Shown here one piece after another: positions 28,029 through 37,448 of a stretch of 64,000 nucleotides of DNA. How positions within the stretch are numbered: position 1 is the first letter of the stretch; every line of letters begins with the position of its first letter. Where the stretch lies: the NCBI RefSeq assembly GCF_001048695.1, contig NZ_CVRB01000004.1, positions 558,001 to 622,000 on the forward strand, written 5' to 3'. The stretch comes from Neobacillus massiliamazoniensis (GTDB lineage Bacteria > Bacillota > Bacilli > Bacillales > Cytobacillaceae). Made by a program: the position numbers and the translations under genes. The notes below the pieces were generated by a model, which searched no databases, was not told where the DNA came from, and saw only the letters and a list, made by a program, of their open reading frames with translations.

Positions 28029-28979
28029 TTAAGCAGCAACGTCCCTTTTCTTAAAGATAGTAAAAGCTAGGGCCTGGAAAATCAAGAAATAAATGATAAT
28101 CATCACAACAGAAAACGTCATCGTCATTCCTTCAACGGTTGGTGTTCCATCATAATAATTCATTAAATTCGTATTCGCAAACAAAATATATTTAGCCCAA
28201 TCAAATTTCATGGCAACTAAGTTCGTTAGTGTTGAACCTGTAAATAATAAAAATATCGATAACCCGATGGCTAAAGAACTGTTCCGGAAAACAGAGGAGA
28301 TCATAAATGCCATAGTCGCAAGCATGAACATATCAATGGAGTTTAAGCCATAATAAATTATTAAATGAACCATCATATTTTGCTCGGTAATATGACCATT
28401 ATAATAATTTAAATAATTTGCAGCTTTTTCTGGCATACCAAAGAGGATCGCACCAAGCGCAGTTGAATAAACAAAAAGGATGGCCATCATCAAGAAAGCA
28501 AATAAGATTACCGTTAAATATTTAGAAGCTAATATTTTGCTGCGATTAATCGGTCGAATTAGTAAAAGCTTGATCGTCCCCCAGTTAAACTCACTAGCGA
28601 CGATTCCTGCCGATATGATAATCGTAAATAAGCCTGCTAGCGAAATGAGCCCTGAAACTTCTTTCACAAAATTCCAAACATTATACCCAGACTCAGGCTG
28701 AATATGGTGGTTTAACCGATACTCATTGATTGCTATTTCCTTTTTAAAACTCTGTTTCACCATTTTGTTGGGGGCTGCATCATATTGCTTTTTCAATGCA
28801 GCATTTTCTTCTTTTAAGTTTTGCTCCCATTTTGGATCGACTTTAGCATCCAGCCCTCTCTGTTCGTACTTAGTAAACGCACCGGCAATGGAAGTAATCA
28901 CGATTAGAATCGCAATCATAACGTATGTTCCAGGTCGTTTAAAAATTTTCATCAGTTCATTTTGGATTAGTTTAAACAC
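28029..28979 (-). CDS. ABC-2 type transporter permease
   Basis: A 316-residue membrane subunit. The N-terminal segment (about 15-35, GTYVMIAILIVITSIAGAF) is followed by a periplasm-side charged loop to about 95 and then five more hydrophobic segments (about 108-130, 155-180, 210-235, 240-260 and 285-308). This is the ABC-2 half-transporter layout. It overlaps the ATPase gene upstream by 8 bp, so they form one exporter. The pair is not part of the usual rarA-tcdA order in B. subtilis. Substrate unknown; relatives include antibiotic-export and resistance systems. Confidence 0.85.
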   Translation of the reverse strand: MFKLIQNELMKIFKRPGTYVMIAILIVITSIAGAFTKYEQRGLDAKVDPKWEQNLKEENAALKKQYDAAPNKMVKQSFKKEIAINEYRLNHHIQPESGYNVWNFVKEVSGLISLAGLFTIIISAGIVASEFNWGTIKLLLIRPINRSKILASKYLTVILFAFLMMAILFVYSTALGAILFGMPEKAANYLNYYNGHITEQNMMVHLIIYYGLNSIDMFMLATMAFMISSVFRNSSLAIGLSIFLLFTGSTLTNLVAMKFDWAKYILFANTNLMNYYDGTPTVEGMTMTFSVVMIIIYFLIFQALAFTIFKKRDVAA

Positions 28980-29898
28980 GGCCTAATGTCTCCTTTGCTG
29001 AAGTGACTTCGAGGAAGCGATCTTCAAGTGTTTTCGCTTGTTCCTTTATTCCAAATACTTGAATTTCAGCTTCGACAAATAATTTTACTAATACCGGGAT
29101 TTCTTCTTTCGATACTCCTAAGGATATCCCATTACTAGAACGTGTCACATGGAGATCAGGGAAATTTAACTGGATGATGGAAAGGGCTCTTTCACTAGGA
29201 ACAACCTCAAATTCGTATGTACCCTCACTTCCATGAACAAATTCTTGAACTAACTGAACATCAATCAACTTACCATTTTGAATAATCCCAATCCGGTCAC
29301 ACATCATTTCCATTTCCGAAAGCAAATGGCTTGATACAATGACGGCCATATTTTTTTTCCGAGCAAGTAGGCGTAAATAATCACGGATTTCCCTTATCCC
29401 TGCAGGGTCCAGGCCATTTGTTGGTTCATCTAAAATTAAGACCTCAGGATCGTGTAAAAGACATTGTGCCAGTCCTAACCTTTGTCTCATTCCTAGAGAA
29501 TATGTTTTAACCTTGTCATGAATACGGTCAGTTAACCCAACCAATTTAACCGTTTCATCAATTTTTTCTTTCGTAATACCCTTTGACATTCTTGCATAAT
29601 GTATTAGGTTTTGATAGCCGCTTAAAAATTTATACATTTCTGGATTTTCAACAATAGCACCAATATGACTTACAGCATCCTCAAAGTGATTTTTTATACT
29701 AGAGCCTTTAATCAGGATGTCACCTGATGTCATTCCCATCAAACCGACAATCATCCTTATCGTGGTCGTTTTTCCAGCCCCATTCGGTCCTAAAAAGCCA
29801 AATACCTCGCCTTTATTTACTTGAAAACTGATATTATCGATAATCGTTCTTCCTTTAATTACTTTGGTGACATTTTTCAATTCAACAACTGTTTCCAA
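28972..29898 (-). CDS. ABC transporter ATP-binding protein (BcrA-like)
   Basis: A 308-residue ABC ATPase. Walker A GPNGAGKTT is at 37-45, the signature is SLGMRQR (a variant of LSGGQ) near 134-140, Walker B is VLILDEPTNGLDP near 152-164, with the H-loop in VIVSSHLLSEME. A C-terminal extension of about 90 residues (220-308) is as in the BcrA/drug-export subgroup. It would energise the adjacent permease. No regulator or two-component system is next to it. Confidence 0.87.
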   Translation of the reverse strand: METVVELKNVTKVIKGRTIIDNISFQVNKGEVFGFLGPNGAGKTTTIRMIVGLMGMTSGDILIKGSSIKNHFEDAVSHIGAIVENPEMYKFLSGYQNLIHYARMSKGITKEKIDETVKLVGLTDRIHDKVKTYSLGMRQRLGLAQCLLHDPEVLILDEPTNGLDPAGIREIRDYLRLLARKKNMAVIVSSHLLSEMEMMCDRIGIIQNGKLIDVQLVQEFVHGSEGTYEFEVVPSERALSIIQLNFPDLHVTRSSNGISLGVSKEEIPVLVKLFVEAEIQVFGIKEQAKTLEDRFLEVTSAKETLGRV

Positions 29899-30072
29899 AT
29901 TCTCTCTCCTCTCTTAATCCCCTATTCATTTTAACGGATTGTAGGGAAATTTTCTTCATTTTTAGGAAATTCTTCAAAATGATTATATCGATTTTGAAGG
30001 ATGCTTCTAAAAGGCTGTAGATGGAAATATTTCTAGGTCTTCAGACTGATATAAGTAGGAAAGACATGGTTA

Positions 30073-30114
30073 ATTGTTCGATTCGCGGATAGAAACTTGT
30101 GATTCGCTGATAGA
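30073..30114. repeat. short direct repeat GATTCGC(G/T)GATAG
   Basis: GATTCGCGGATAG and GATTCGCTGATAG occur 21 bp apart in the 267-bp gap between the ABC ATPase gene and tcdA. The rest of the gap shows no gene and no clear promoter. Confidence 0.4.
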
Positions 30115-30150
30115 CATAATATCTCCCACAAAAAAGGAGGCATTATCATA

Positions 30151-30180
30151 AAAAAAACCCTAAACTTAAGAAAGTTTAGA
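30151..30180 (-). terminator. terminator overlapping the 3' end of tcdA
   Basis: CTAAACTT / AAGTTTAG stem followed by GTTTTTTTT on the minus strand; the upstream arm lies in the last tcdA codons. Confidence 0.8.
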
Positions 30181-30957
30181 GCTCTTTGATGTATTTTCAT
30201 CCGAAACTCGGTGAATTTTAATATCTTTTAGTAATTCTCTTACCACATAACTGGCCATGATTAAGCCACAGACAGACGGGACAAAAGCATTGGATGAAGG
30301 TGGCATTTTTGCCTTGCGAATGGCCGCTTGCTCGTTCCCGACTTCCTTACGAACATCCTCGCGAATAACAATCGGGCTCTCATCAGAAAAAACAACTGGA
30401 ATGCCTTTTTGAATGCCTTCCTTCCTTAATTTCGTCCTGATAACCTTGGCAATTGGATCTGTATGGGTTTTAGAAATATCGACAATTTTGAAGCGGGTTG
30501 GGTCGAGTTTATTAGCTGCTCCCATGCTCGAGATCATCGGAATATTTCTTTTTAAACATTCTTTCATTAAGTGAATTTTATAAACAATAGTATCAGATGC
30601 GTCCACAACAAAGTCTAGACCATAGCTGAAGAACTCTTCGAACGTTTCGTCTGTATAAAACATTTTTAAAGCAATGACTTCACAATCAGGATTGATATCC
30701 TTAATCCGTTCTTTCATTACATCAGCTTTAGGCTGGCCAACTGTAGATAAAAGAGCAATAAGCTGACGATTCACATTGGTAATATCGACATCGTCCTTAT
30801 CCACCAAGACAATTCGGCCTACTCCAGAGCGGGCCAGAGCCTCAGCAGCAAAAGATCCAACACCACCGATTCCTAGAACAGCAACGGTGCTGTTTTTCAT
30901 CAGTTCGAGGCCTTCTTTCCCAATGGCCAGCTCATTACGAGAAAATTGATGCAGCAT
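30166..30957 (-). CDS. tcdA: tRNA threonylcarbamoyladenosine dehydratase
   Basis: A 263-residue E1-like/ThiF-fold enzyme that cyclises t6A at tRNA position 37. The nucleotide-binding loop GIGGVGSFAAEALARSGVG is at about 29-47; DKDDVDITNVNRQ follows, with DASD near 116-119 and SSMGAANKLDPT near 140. Start ATG 30957 has TGGAGTG upstream. It lies next to 6S RNA and aspS as in B. subtilis (YrvM). No catalytic ubiquitin-type cysteine is expected in this subfamily. Confidence 0.92.
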   Translation of the reverse strand: MLHQFSRNELAIGKEGLELMKNSTVAVLGIGGVGSFAAEALARSGVGRIVLVDKDDVDITNVNRQLIALLSTVGQPKADVMKERIKDINPDCEVIALKMFYTDETFEEFFSYGLDFVVDASDTIVYKIHLMKECLKRNIPMISSMGAANKLDPTRFKIVDISKTHTDPIAKVIRTKLRKEGIQKGIPVVFSDESPIVIREDVRKEVGNEQAAIRKAKMPPSSNAFVPSVCGLIMASYVVRELLKDIKIHRVSDENTSKSSKLS

Positions 30958-31101
30958 TTATGTTCACTCCATTATTTAATATCGTTACTTATCTTTTTCC
31001 CGATTTAATATATACCATACCCAGCCTTAAAAGCAACTATTTCTATAGGAATTGTGTAAAAGGAAATAAAAATAGATACCAATGAGAGTTCTTAATCGTA
31101 T

Positions 31102-31352
31102 TAAAAAAACTTCTGCGAATGGCAGAAGTTGATGGCTATGAAAGAGAAAAGAGTCCCAATGATGCCGTCGCTTATGATCCCTTGTTTTGATCCCGCACTC
31201 AGCAGGGGGGTGTCCTGTTTCTGATTTTGTAAGTCCCCTTTCCCGTAATGGTTGAGGCATTTACGCAACTAGAAAACTCCAGACTCCCGAAGAAATAATG
31301 TTCGGTCAAAACTTCAGGTAGTGCAACGTACATTTCAGGACTCTTCTTTACT
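31102..31352 (-). ncRNA. bsrA: 6S RNA (6S-1, bsrA type)
   Basis: The minus-strand transcript begins near 31352. The closing stem pairs AAGAGTCC (near 31345) with GGGACTCTT (near 31150), and the middle carries TTTTGACCGAACATTATTTC plus TCGGGAGTCTGGAG, as in Bacillus 6S-1. A terminator AACTTCTGC / GCAGAAGTT with TTTTTTT lies at 31102-31130. The location between aspS and tcdA is that of bsrA in B. subtilis. The mature RNA is probably about 31143-31351. It binds and sequesters sigma-A RNA polymerase. Confidence 0.88.
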
Positions 31353-31359
31353 TGTTATT

Positions 31360-31389
31360 ATGATAGCATAAAATGGAGTTTCTATTCAA
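31360..31389 (-). promoter_or_regulatory. sigma-A promoter of the 6S RNA gene
   Basis: TTGAAT and TATCAT with an 18-bp spacer on the minus strand, ending 8 bp before the predicted 6S start and 18 bp after the aspS stop. Confidence 0.6.
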
Positions 31390-31406
31390 GATACCGAGAG
31401 ATTGTA

Positions 31407-33182
31407 TTACTCATTTTTGTTAACATTTAATGACAAATGCAGCTCATCTAACTGGTCTTCTGTAACATCACTAGGTGCGTTTGTTAACAGACAGCTCGCG
31501 CTTGCTGTCTTTGGAAACGCAATAGTATCCCTTAAATTTGAACTTCCAGCGAGCAGCATAACTAAACGATCAAGCCCTAGAGCAATACCTCCGTGAGGCG
31601 GTGTTCCGTACTCAAATGCATTTAATAAGAAACCAAACTGAGCTTTTGCTTCTTCAGGTGTAAAACCAAGTACTTTAAACATTTTCTCTTGGATTTGACG
31701 TTCAAAAATTCTGAGAGAACCTCCGCCAAGCTCATATCCGTTTAAGACAATGTCATATGCCTGTGCCCGTACCTTTGATGGGTCCGTATCTAAGAAATCA
31801 AGATCTTCCCTAAATGGCATGGTAAAAGGATGATGAGCAGCATAGTAGCGGCCTTCCTCTTCATCGTATTCTAATAGCGGCCAATCGGTTACCCAGAGAA
31901 AATTGAACTTGCTTTGGTCGATTATATTTAATTCTTTCCCGAGCTTAAGTCGTAAAGCACCGAGTGCATCAGCAACAACAGACTTCTTATCGGCGACAAA
32001 TAAAAGCAGGTCCCCTTCTGTAGCATCAAGAGTTGCCTTGATTGCTGCAGTATCATCATCAGAGAAGAATTTTGCAATTGGACCTTTTAATCCGTCAGTC
32101 TCCACCTTCACCCAAGCAAGACCTTTTGCACCATAGCGGCCAACAAATTCTGTTAAAGCATCGATATCTTTACGTGAATATTTTTCAGCAGCACCTTTTA
32201 CGTTAATGGCTTTTACTTGGCCACCATTAGCAACTGCTGCAGCAAATACTTTAAACCCTGAATCCTTCACAATTTCGGATAAATCAACCAGTTCCATCTC
32301 AAAACGGGTGTCTGGCTTATCAGAACCATAACGGCTCATGGCATCATCATATGTCATCCGCGGGAATGGCAATGCAACATCTATTCCCTTTACGTTTTTC
32401 ATAAGACTGGACATCATTTTTTCTAATAAGCTCATGATGTCCTCTTGGCTCAAAAAGCTTGTTTCAATATCAACCTGTGTAAACTCCGGCTGGCGGTCCG
32501 CCCTTAGATCCTCATCACGGAAGCAGCGAGCAATTTGATAATAACGTTCAATGCCGCCGACCATTAATAGCTGTTTAAATAGCTGTGGAGATTGGGGCAG
32601 TGCATAAAACTCGCCAGGATGCACACGGCTTGGAACAAGATAATCCCGCGCTCCCTCTGGTGTGCTTTTTGTCAAAATCGGTGTTTCAATATCGAGAAAT
32701 CCTTCGCTATCGAGAAAATCCCTAATTTGCTTCGTCACTTGATGGCGCATTTTTAACGTCTCAAAAATAACTGGGCGGCGGAAGTCTAAATAACGGTATT
32801 TTAACCGTATGTCTTCTGATGCATCCGTATTATCTGAGATGATAAAAGGAGGGGTTTTTGCCTCATTAATGATCGTCACATTTTCAGCAGAAATCTCAAT
32901 TTTTCCTGTTTTTAAGTTCTCATTTACCGTTCCAGGCTCACGTTTAACAACTGTCCCAACGATATCCAATACATATTCGTTACGAATTTTTTCAGCTGTT
33001 TCAAGTGCTTCTTTGGAAACATCCGGATTAAAAACAACTTGAACGATTCCTGTGCGATCGCGCAGGTCAATAAAGATTAACCCACCCAGATCCCGTCTTT
33101 TCTGAACCCATCCCTTAAGAGTTATCTTTTCCCCAACTGAAGCTTCTGGAACTTCTCCGCAAAAATACGATCTGCCAAACAT
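31407..33182 (-). CDS. aspS: aspartyl-tRNA synthetase
   Basis: A 591-residue class IIb synthetase of the bacterial type. It has an N-terminal OB anticodon-binding domain (about 1-105; [20 protein letters not shown]), the catalytic core with [29 protein letters not shown] (motif 2) and a bacterial GAD insertion (about 290-415). Motif 3 is [15 protein letters not shown] near 530-545. It lies 12 bp after hisS and is served by the same T-box leader. Start ATG 33182 has GGGGG upstream. Confidence 0.97.
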   Translation of the reverse strand: MFGRSYFCGEVPEASVGEKITLKGWVQKRRDLGGLIFIDLRDRTGIVQVVFNPDVSKEALETAEKIRNEYVLDIVGTVVKREPGTVNENLKTGKIEISAENVTIINEAKTPPFIISDNTDASEDIRLKYRYLDFRRPVIFETLKMRHQVTKQIRDFLDSEGFLDIETPILTKSTPEGARDYLVPSRVHPGEFYALPQSPQLFKQLLMVGGIERYYQIARCFRDEDLRADRQPEFTQVDIETSFLSQEDIMSLLEKMMSSLMKNVKGIDVALPFPRMTYDDAMSRYGSDKPDTRFEMELVDLSEIVKDSGFKVFAAAVANGGQVKAINVKGAAEKYSRKDIDALTEFVGRYGAKGLAWVKVETDGLKGPIAKFFSDDDTAAIKATLDATEGDLLLFVADKKSVVADALGALRLKLGKELNIIDQSKFNFLWVTDWPLLEYDEEEGRYYAAHHPFTMPFREDLDFLDTDPSKVRAQAYDIVLNGYELGGGSLRIFERQIQEKMFKVLGFTPEEAKAQFGFLLNAFEYGTPPHGGIALGLDRLVMLLAGSSNLRDTIAFPKTASASCLLTNAPSDVTEDQLDELHLSLNVNKNE

Positions 33183-33194
33183 ATAGATCCCCCT

Positions 33195-34466
33195 TTATAA
33201 TTTCAATCCCTGAAAATATTGAACAAAGGAACCAAGCTCAACTTCAACTTGTTCACCAGTGGACATATTTTTCACATTGATTTTATTGTTTTTTAGCTCT
33301 TCTTTACCAAGTACAGCCACATACCTTGCTTTAAGGCGGTCGGCTGCTTTAAATTGCGCCTTAATTTTCCGATCTAAGTAATCTCTTTCAGCTGAAAAAC
33401 CGGCCATTCGCAGATTCTGTAATAAGCCGACTGTATAATCCTTTGCTTCTTCGCCAAGATATGCAAGGTAACAATCGATTCCTTCCTTAAGATCCAGTTG
33501 AATAGATTCTGCATCAAGTGCTGCAAGTAAACGCTCAATGCTTAAGGCAAAGCCGATTCCCGGCGTATCCGGGCCACCAATATCTTCAGCGAGCCCATTA
33601 TAGCGTCCTCCGCCGCACAACGTAGTAATCGCCCCAAATCCTTCAGCATTACTCATAATTTCAAAGGCCGTATGATTATAATAATCTAAACCACGAACAA
33701 GATTCGGATCGACCTCAAATGAGATATTTAATTGTGTTAAGTACTGCTGTAATTTTTCAAAATAGGCTTTTGATTCATCATTCAAATAATCGATAATCGA
33801 TGGTGCTGACTTCATTAGCTCATGGTCATGGTCTTGCTTACAATCGAGAATTCGTAATGGGTTTTTTTCAAGACGGTTTTGGCAATCCCTGCAAAACTCG
33901 CCAATCCGTGGTTGAAAGTGGTTGATAAGGGCCTCACGATGGGCGTTTCGGCTCGCTTTATCTCCTAGACTATTTACCACCAGCTTAAGCTTTTTTAAGC
34001 CCAATTCTTTGTAGAGATTCATTGCCAGTGAAATCACTTCAGCGTCAATAGCAGGGTCATTACTTCCCAATGCTTCAGCCCCGAACTGAACAAATTGGCG
34101 GAATCGGCCTGCCTGCGGGCGTTCATATCGAAACATTGGGCCCAAATAATAGAGCTTTACTGGCTGATTAGGATAACCAAACATTTTCTTTTCCACAAAG
34201 GACCTCACTACTGGAGCTGTTCCTTCTGGTCTAAGGGTGATGCTTCGACCGCCTCGATCTTCAAAGGTGTACATTTCTTTTTGGACGATATCTGTTGTAT
34301 CGCCCACACCTCTTATAAAGAGATCGGTATGTTCAAAAATGGGAGTGCGCAATTCATGATATTGATATTTCTCGCAGAGCTCTCTTGCTTTTCTTTCAAT
34401 AAGATGCCATTTTTCTACCTCTCCGGGCAAAATATCTTGTGTCCCCCTGGGAATATTAATAGACAT
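33195..34466 (-). CDS. hisS: histidyl-tRNA synthetase
   Basis: A 423-residue class II synthetase. It starts [16 protein letters not shown], with motif 2 in [17 protein letters not shown] (about 107-123), the histidine-A signatures [15 protein letters not shown] (about 257-271) and a C-terminal anticodon-binding domain (about 330-423; [15 protein letters not shown]). It is first in hisS-aspS and follows a T-box leader. Start ATG 34466 has AGGAGG. Confidence 0.97.
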   Translation of the reverse strand: MSINIPRGTQDILPGEVEKWHLIERKARELCEKYQYHELRTPIFEHTDLFIRGVGDTTDIVQKEMYTFEDRGGRSITLRPEGTAPVVRSFVEKKMFGYPNQPVKLYYLGPMFRYERPQAGRFRQFVQFGAEALGSNDPAIDAEVISLAMNLYKELGLKKLKLVVNSLGDKASRNAHREALINHFQPRIGEFCRDCQNRLEKNPLRILDCKQDHDHELMKSAPSIIDYLNDESKAYFEKLQQYLTQLNISFEVDPNLVRGLDYYNHTAFEIMSNAEGFGAITTLCGGGRYNGLAEDIGGPDTPGIGFALSIERLLAALDAESIQLDLKEGIDCYLAYLGEEAKDYTVGLLQNLRMAGFSAERDYLDRKIKAQFKAADRLKARYVAVLGKEELKNNKINVKNMSTGEQVEVELGSFVQYFQGLKL

Positions 34467-34501
34467 GGTAGAAAACCTCCTAACCCTTTTTTACTAGGAA
34501 T

Positions 34502-34806
34502 TTTTTAAAAAAAAATAAAAAAACTCCCGTCCCTTGTAACAATACAAGGGACGAGAGTTTGTAGTTTCCCGCGGTGCCACCCTAGTTGAAATGCAAAAAA
34601 TCATATGCATTTCCTCTTTGACAGTTAACGCCTGCATACGTTCTCCTCCTACTAAGACGATGCCTTTTCAGAGAGAAGCCTACGGAGTGTTCTTTCATTA
34701 AGATTCATGTAGAAATGCTTTCAGCCGGGGGCATTTCCTCTCTTTTCACGAAGGTCCTTAATTACTATGCTCCATCATTGGTTGTTTTTGAATATATCAG
34801 TTTATT
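34502..34806 (-). promoter_or_regulatory. T-box leader of hisS-aspS
   Basis: The T-box sequence AGGGTGGCACCGCGG lies at about 34569-34584, followed by a terminator hairpin (AAACTCTCGTCCCTTGT / ACAAGGGACGGGAGTTTTTTT, 34515-34560). In the upstream part AAAGAACACTCCG carries a CAC triplet (34687-34689) that fits a histidine specifier. Other readings of that loop remain possible. Confidence 0.92.
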
Positions 34807-34812
34807 TATATA

Positions 34813-34841
34813 ATAATACGGAGCATCTAATCTAATGTCAA
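34813..34841 (-). promoter_or_regulatory. sigma-A promoter of hisS-aspS
   Basis: TTGACA and TATTAT with a 17-bp spacer on the minus strand, 8 bp after the yrzK stop codon. Confidence 0.85.
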
Positions 34842-34848
34842 GAGTGTT

Positions 34849-35025
34849 CTATGATCTTTCCATGTGCTTTTTTAACTTTTTGACATCCCTCATTGTTAGA
34901 CCAAACTCAGATGCAAGTTCTATAGATGTCGCATGCTGCTCCATTTGAATAAAATCATGAAAATCTACACCAAAAAGCCGTCCATCCATTGACTGTATGT
35001 TCATACTTTTATCACTCGCCCGCAT
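34849..35025 (-). CDS. yrzK: small helix-turn-helix-like protein YrzK
   Basis: A 58-residue protein with AGGAGTG 7 nt before ATG 35025. The C-terminal half (SIELASEFGLTMRDVKKLKKHM) reads as a helix-turn-helix like region 4 of sigma factors. Such short proteins, sometimes labelled sigma-70-like, lie between hisS and yrvJ in Bacillus (YrzK). It cannot be a full sigma factor. A DNA-binding role is inferred from the motif only. It is transcribed divergently from yrvJ. Confidence 0.72.
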   Translation of the reverse strand: MRASDKSMNIQSMDGRLFGVDFHDFIQMEQHATSIELASEFGLTMRDVKKLKKHMERS

Positions 35026-35192
35026 CTTTGATCACTCCTATGGTTTCTTTATCGCTTTTAGTATTTCCATCATTTCTAAAAAAATTTCATTTTCATATAT
35101 AAAATTAGCCAAATCTAGCAATTAAGGAATGATTTTCATTGGTAATTACGTTAGAATAGTAGTAAAAGGAAATGCGGAGGATTACGGTTGCG

Positions 35193-36704
35193 ATGTTCAA
35201 AAAAATGAGTCTACTTTTAATTTGCATCATCTTTATTTTCGGAACCTTCCTGCCCCAAAGTAAAGGAATGGCAACAAGCAGATCCATTACTATTTATGCT
35301 GACACGGTAAATATTCGTGAGGGCCCAAGCTTAAGCTACCCATTAGTTAAGCAAGCAAAAAAAGGGGAAAAGTATACGATTTTACAGGAAAAAGGCGATT
35401 GGACCCAAATTAAGGTGGCACTCGGACAAACAGGATGGGTTGCCAATTGGCTTGTGACAAAGGAAAGTTCACAAACATCTACATCAGGGAATGCAAATGC
35501 AACAGCCGTTGCAAATACGGATCAATTAAGGGTTCGATCTGGACCGGGGACAAGCTTTCGAATCATTGGAGTTTTAAATAAGGGACAAGCTGTTACCATT
35601 CTTGATCAAAATGAAAATTGGTATGAAATTAGCTTTTCAAATCAACGAGGATGGGTTAGTACTGATTATATCAATACCCAAACGGCTCCAAAGGAAACCC
35701 AAAATGGAAATAATGGGGTTGTAACGGTCACAGCCGATACTTTGAGTGTCCGCAAAAGTGCGGATTTGAACGCTGCTGTCATTGGAACAGTTGAAAAGGG
35801 GCAACAATTCACTGTTTTACAGGAAGAAAATAACTGGGTGAAAATTGAGTATAAGCCTGGAAGCTACGGATGGGCAGCAGGATGGTATATGGACCAAGCT
35901 GCCGCGAATCCCTCTCCGGAAAAAACAAACAATGAAAATACCGTAACGATTTTGCAGGATGGCTCAAACATTCGAAAATCTCCAAATGGCCAAGCAGATG
36001 TGATTAGCCATGCAAAAGAAGGCGATACCTTTGCTATCAGTAATATTGTAAATGACTGGTATGAAATCAAGTTATCAAACGGAGCAAAGGGTTACGTAGC
36101 AGGCTGGATTGTTTCCGTTAACGGCACTGCACCAAACATCGAGAAACAAGGTCCACAAAATTCCTTGAAAAATAAGACAATCGTCATTGACCCCGGTCAT
36201 GGTGGAGTGGATAACGGGACTACGGGTTCTAGTGGAACACTGGAAAAAAACCTTACCATAAAAACGGCAAAGCTTTTGTATGATAAATTACGAGCTGCAG
36301 GGGCAAATGTTTATCTGACAAGAACAGACGATACATATATATCTTTGCCAGCACGTGTAAGTGTATCTCGCTCCTTACAGGCTGATGCCTTTGTAAGTTT
36401 GCATTATGATAGCAATACAGACCCAAATGTTCAGGGGTCGACAGGATATTATTATCATCCATCTCAAAAAAGTCTTGCTGAAACAGTTTATACATCCACT
36501 ATTAACGAAACAGGTCTGAAAAATCGCGGCGTACGATTTGGTGATTTCCATGTAATTCGGGAAAATAGTCAAAAAGCGACTTTAATCGAGCTTGGTTATT
36601 TAAGCAACCCTAGTGAAGAAATGACGCTAAATTCAGGATCATTTCAAGAAAATGCTGCAACCGGTGTATTTAACGGCTTAGCAAGGTTTTTTAGTAGTAA
36701 ATAA
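35193..36704 (+). CDS. yrvJ: N-acetylmuramoyl-L-alanine amidase with four SH3b domains
   Basis: A 503-residue exported cell-wall hydrolase. A signal peptide covers about 1-26 (FKKMSLLLICIIFIFGTF). Four bacterial SH3 domains follow (about 31-88, 103-160, 175-234 and 250-307), each with the VR.GP or IR.SP core and ending in a GW motif. The Amidase_3 domain (about 325-500) has IVIDPGHGG and LEKNLTI at the zinc site and ends with TLIELGYLSNPSEE. ATG 35193 is preferred: an ATG at 35172 lies upstream of the GGAGG site. The SH3 domains bind peptidoglycan. Confidence 0.92.
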   Translation: MFKKMSLLLICIIFIFGTFLPQSKGMATSRSITIYADTVNIREGPSLSYPLVKQAKKGEKYTILQEKGDWTQIKVALGQTGWVANWLVTKESSQTSTSGNANATAVANTDQLRVRSGPGTSFRIIGVLNKGQAVTILDQNENWYEISFSNQRGWVSTDYINTQTAPKETQNGNNGVVTVTADTLSVRKSADLNAAVIGTVEKGQQFTVLQEENNWVKIEYKPGSYGWAAGWYMDQAAANPSPEKTNNENTVTILQDGSNIRKSPNGQADVISHAKEGDTFAISNIVNDWYEIKLSNGAKGYVAGWIVSVNGTAPNIEKQGPQNSLKNKTIVIDPGHGGVDNGTTGSSGTLEKNLTIKTAKLLYDKLRAAGANVYLTRTDDTYISLPARVSVSRSLQADAFVSLHYDSNTDPNVQGSTGYYYHPSQKSLAETVYTSTINETGLKNRGVRFGDFHVIRENSQKATLIELGYLSNPSEEMTLNSGSFQENAATGVFNGLARFFSSK

Positions 36705-36744
36705 AAAAAGCGGAAGCACCTCGTCCAAGGCGCTTCCGTTTTTC
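36704..36744 (+). terminator. terminator after yrvJ
   Basis: AAAGCGGAAGCACCT pairs with AGGCGCTTCCGTTTTT. It is built from the arm sequences of repeat family A and directly precedes two full copies. Confidence 0.8.
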
Positions 36745-36750
36745 TTATTG

Positions 36751-36870
36751 TCTAGCTTCAGCGCCTAGGGGCTCGGGGTCATAAGCCAATCCGTCCTGAA
36801 GGTTAAAGAGCAACCTTTACGCCGGCTCGTCTTATGCATGTCGCCCCTGACCAAGGCGCTTCCGCTTTTC
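36751..36870 (+). repeat. repeat family A, full copy 3 (tandem)
   Basis: Complete ~120-bp palindrome (AGCGCCTAGGGGCTCGGGG ... CGCCCCTGACCAAGGCGCT), followed after 6 bp by another full copy in the same orientation. Confidence 0.88.
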
Positions 36871-36876
36871 TTATTG

Positions 36877-36997
36877 TCTAGCTTCAGCGCCTAGGGGCTC
36901 GGGGTCATAAGCCAATCCGTCCTGAAGGTTAAAAAACAACCTTCACGCCGGCTCGTCTTATGCCTGTCGCCCCTGACTAAGGCGCTTCCGCTTTTCT
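36877..36997 (+). repeat. repeat family A, full copy 4 (tandem)
   Basis: Second member of the tandem pair, nearly identical to the first. Its right end joins the dtd stop codon (minus strand TAAATAGAAAAGCGGAAGC). Confidence 0.88.
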
Positions 36998-37436
36998 ATT
37001 TACTTTCAAGGATGAATGTTACCGGACCATCATTAATCAAACTGACATCCATCATGGCACCGAACTGGCCGGTTTCGACGCGAATGCCTTTGTCGCGCAG
37101 GAAGCTGTTAAAAGCTTCATAAATAGTAGTAGCATAATCAGGTTTTGCTGCATCCATAAAATTCGGCCTTCTCCCTTTACGGCAATCCCCATATAATGTG
37201 AATTGTGAAACAGAAAGAATTTCGCCACCAACATCCATTAACGATAAATTCATTTTTTCATTTTCGTCCTCAAAAATACGAAGATTCGCGATTTTGTCTG
37301 CCAAAAAGGCGGCATCCTCTTCCGTATCGTTATGGGTGACACCAACAAGCAGGACAAGCCCTTTTGTTATTTGACCGGTAATTTCTCCTTCTACCGTTAC
37401 ACTGGCCTTCTTACTGCGCTGAACAACAACTCGCAT
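36996..37436 (-). CDS. dtd: D-aminoacyl-tRNA deacylase
   Basis: A 146-residue DTD that hydrolyses D-amino acids from mis-charged tRNA. Both signature motifs are there: SQFTLYG (about 78-84) and the Gly-Pro motif in DGPVTFILE near the C-terminus. It starts [19 protein letters not shown]. It lies 12 bp after relA, as in most Bacillus. The stop codon is joined to a family A repeat, which likely acts as its 3' hairpin. Confidence 0.95.
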   Translation of the reverse strand: MRVVVQRSKKASVTVEGEITGQITKGLVLLVGVTHNDTEEDAAFLADKIANLRIFEDENEKMNLSLMDVGGEILSVSQFTLYGDCRKGRRPNFMDAAKPDYATTIYEAFNSFLRDKGIRVETGQFGAMMDVSLINDGPVTFILESK

Positions 37437-37448
37437 ACAAAACTCTCC

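Noticed and set aside
31027..31260. 77-codon minus-strand frame
   Set aside because: It lies within the 6S RNA gene, which explains the sequence better.
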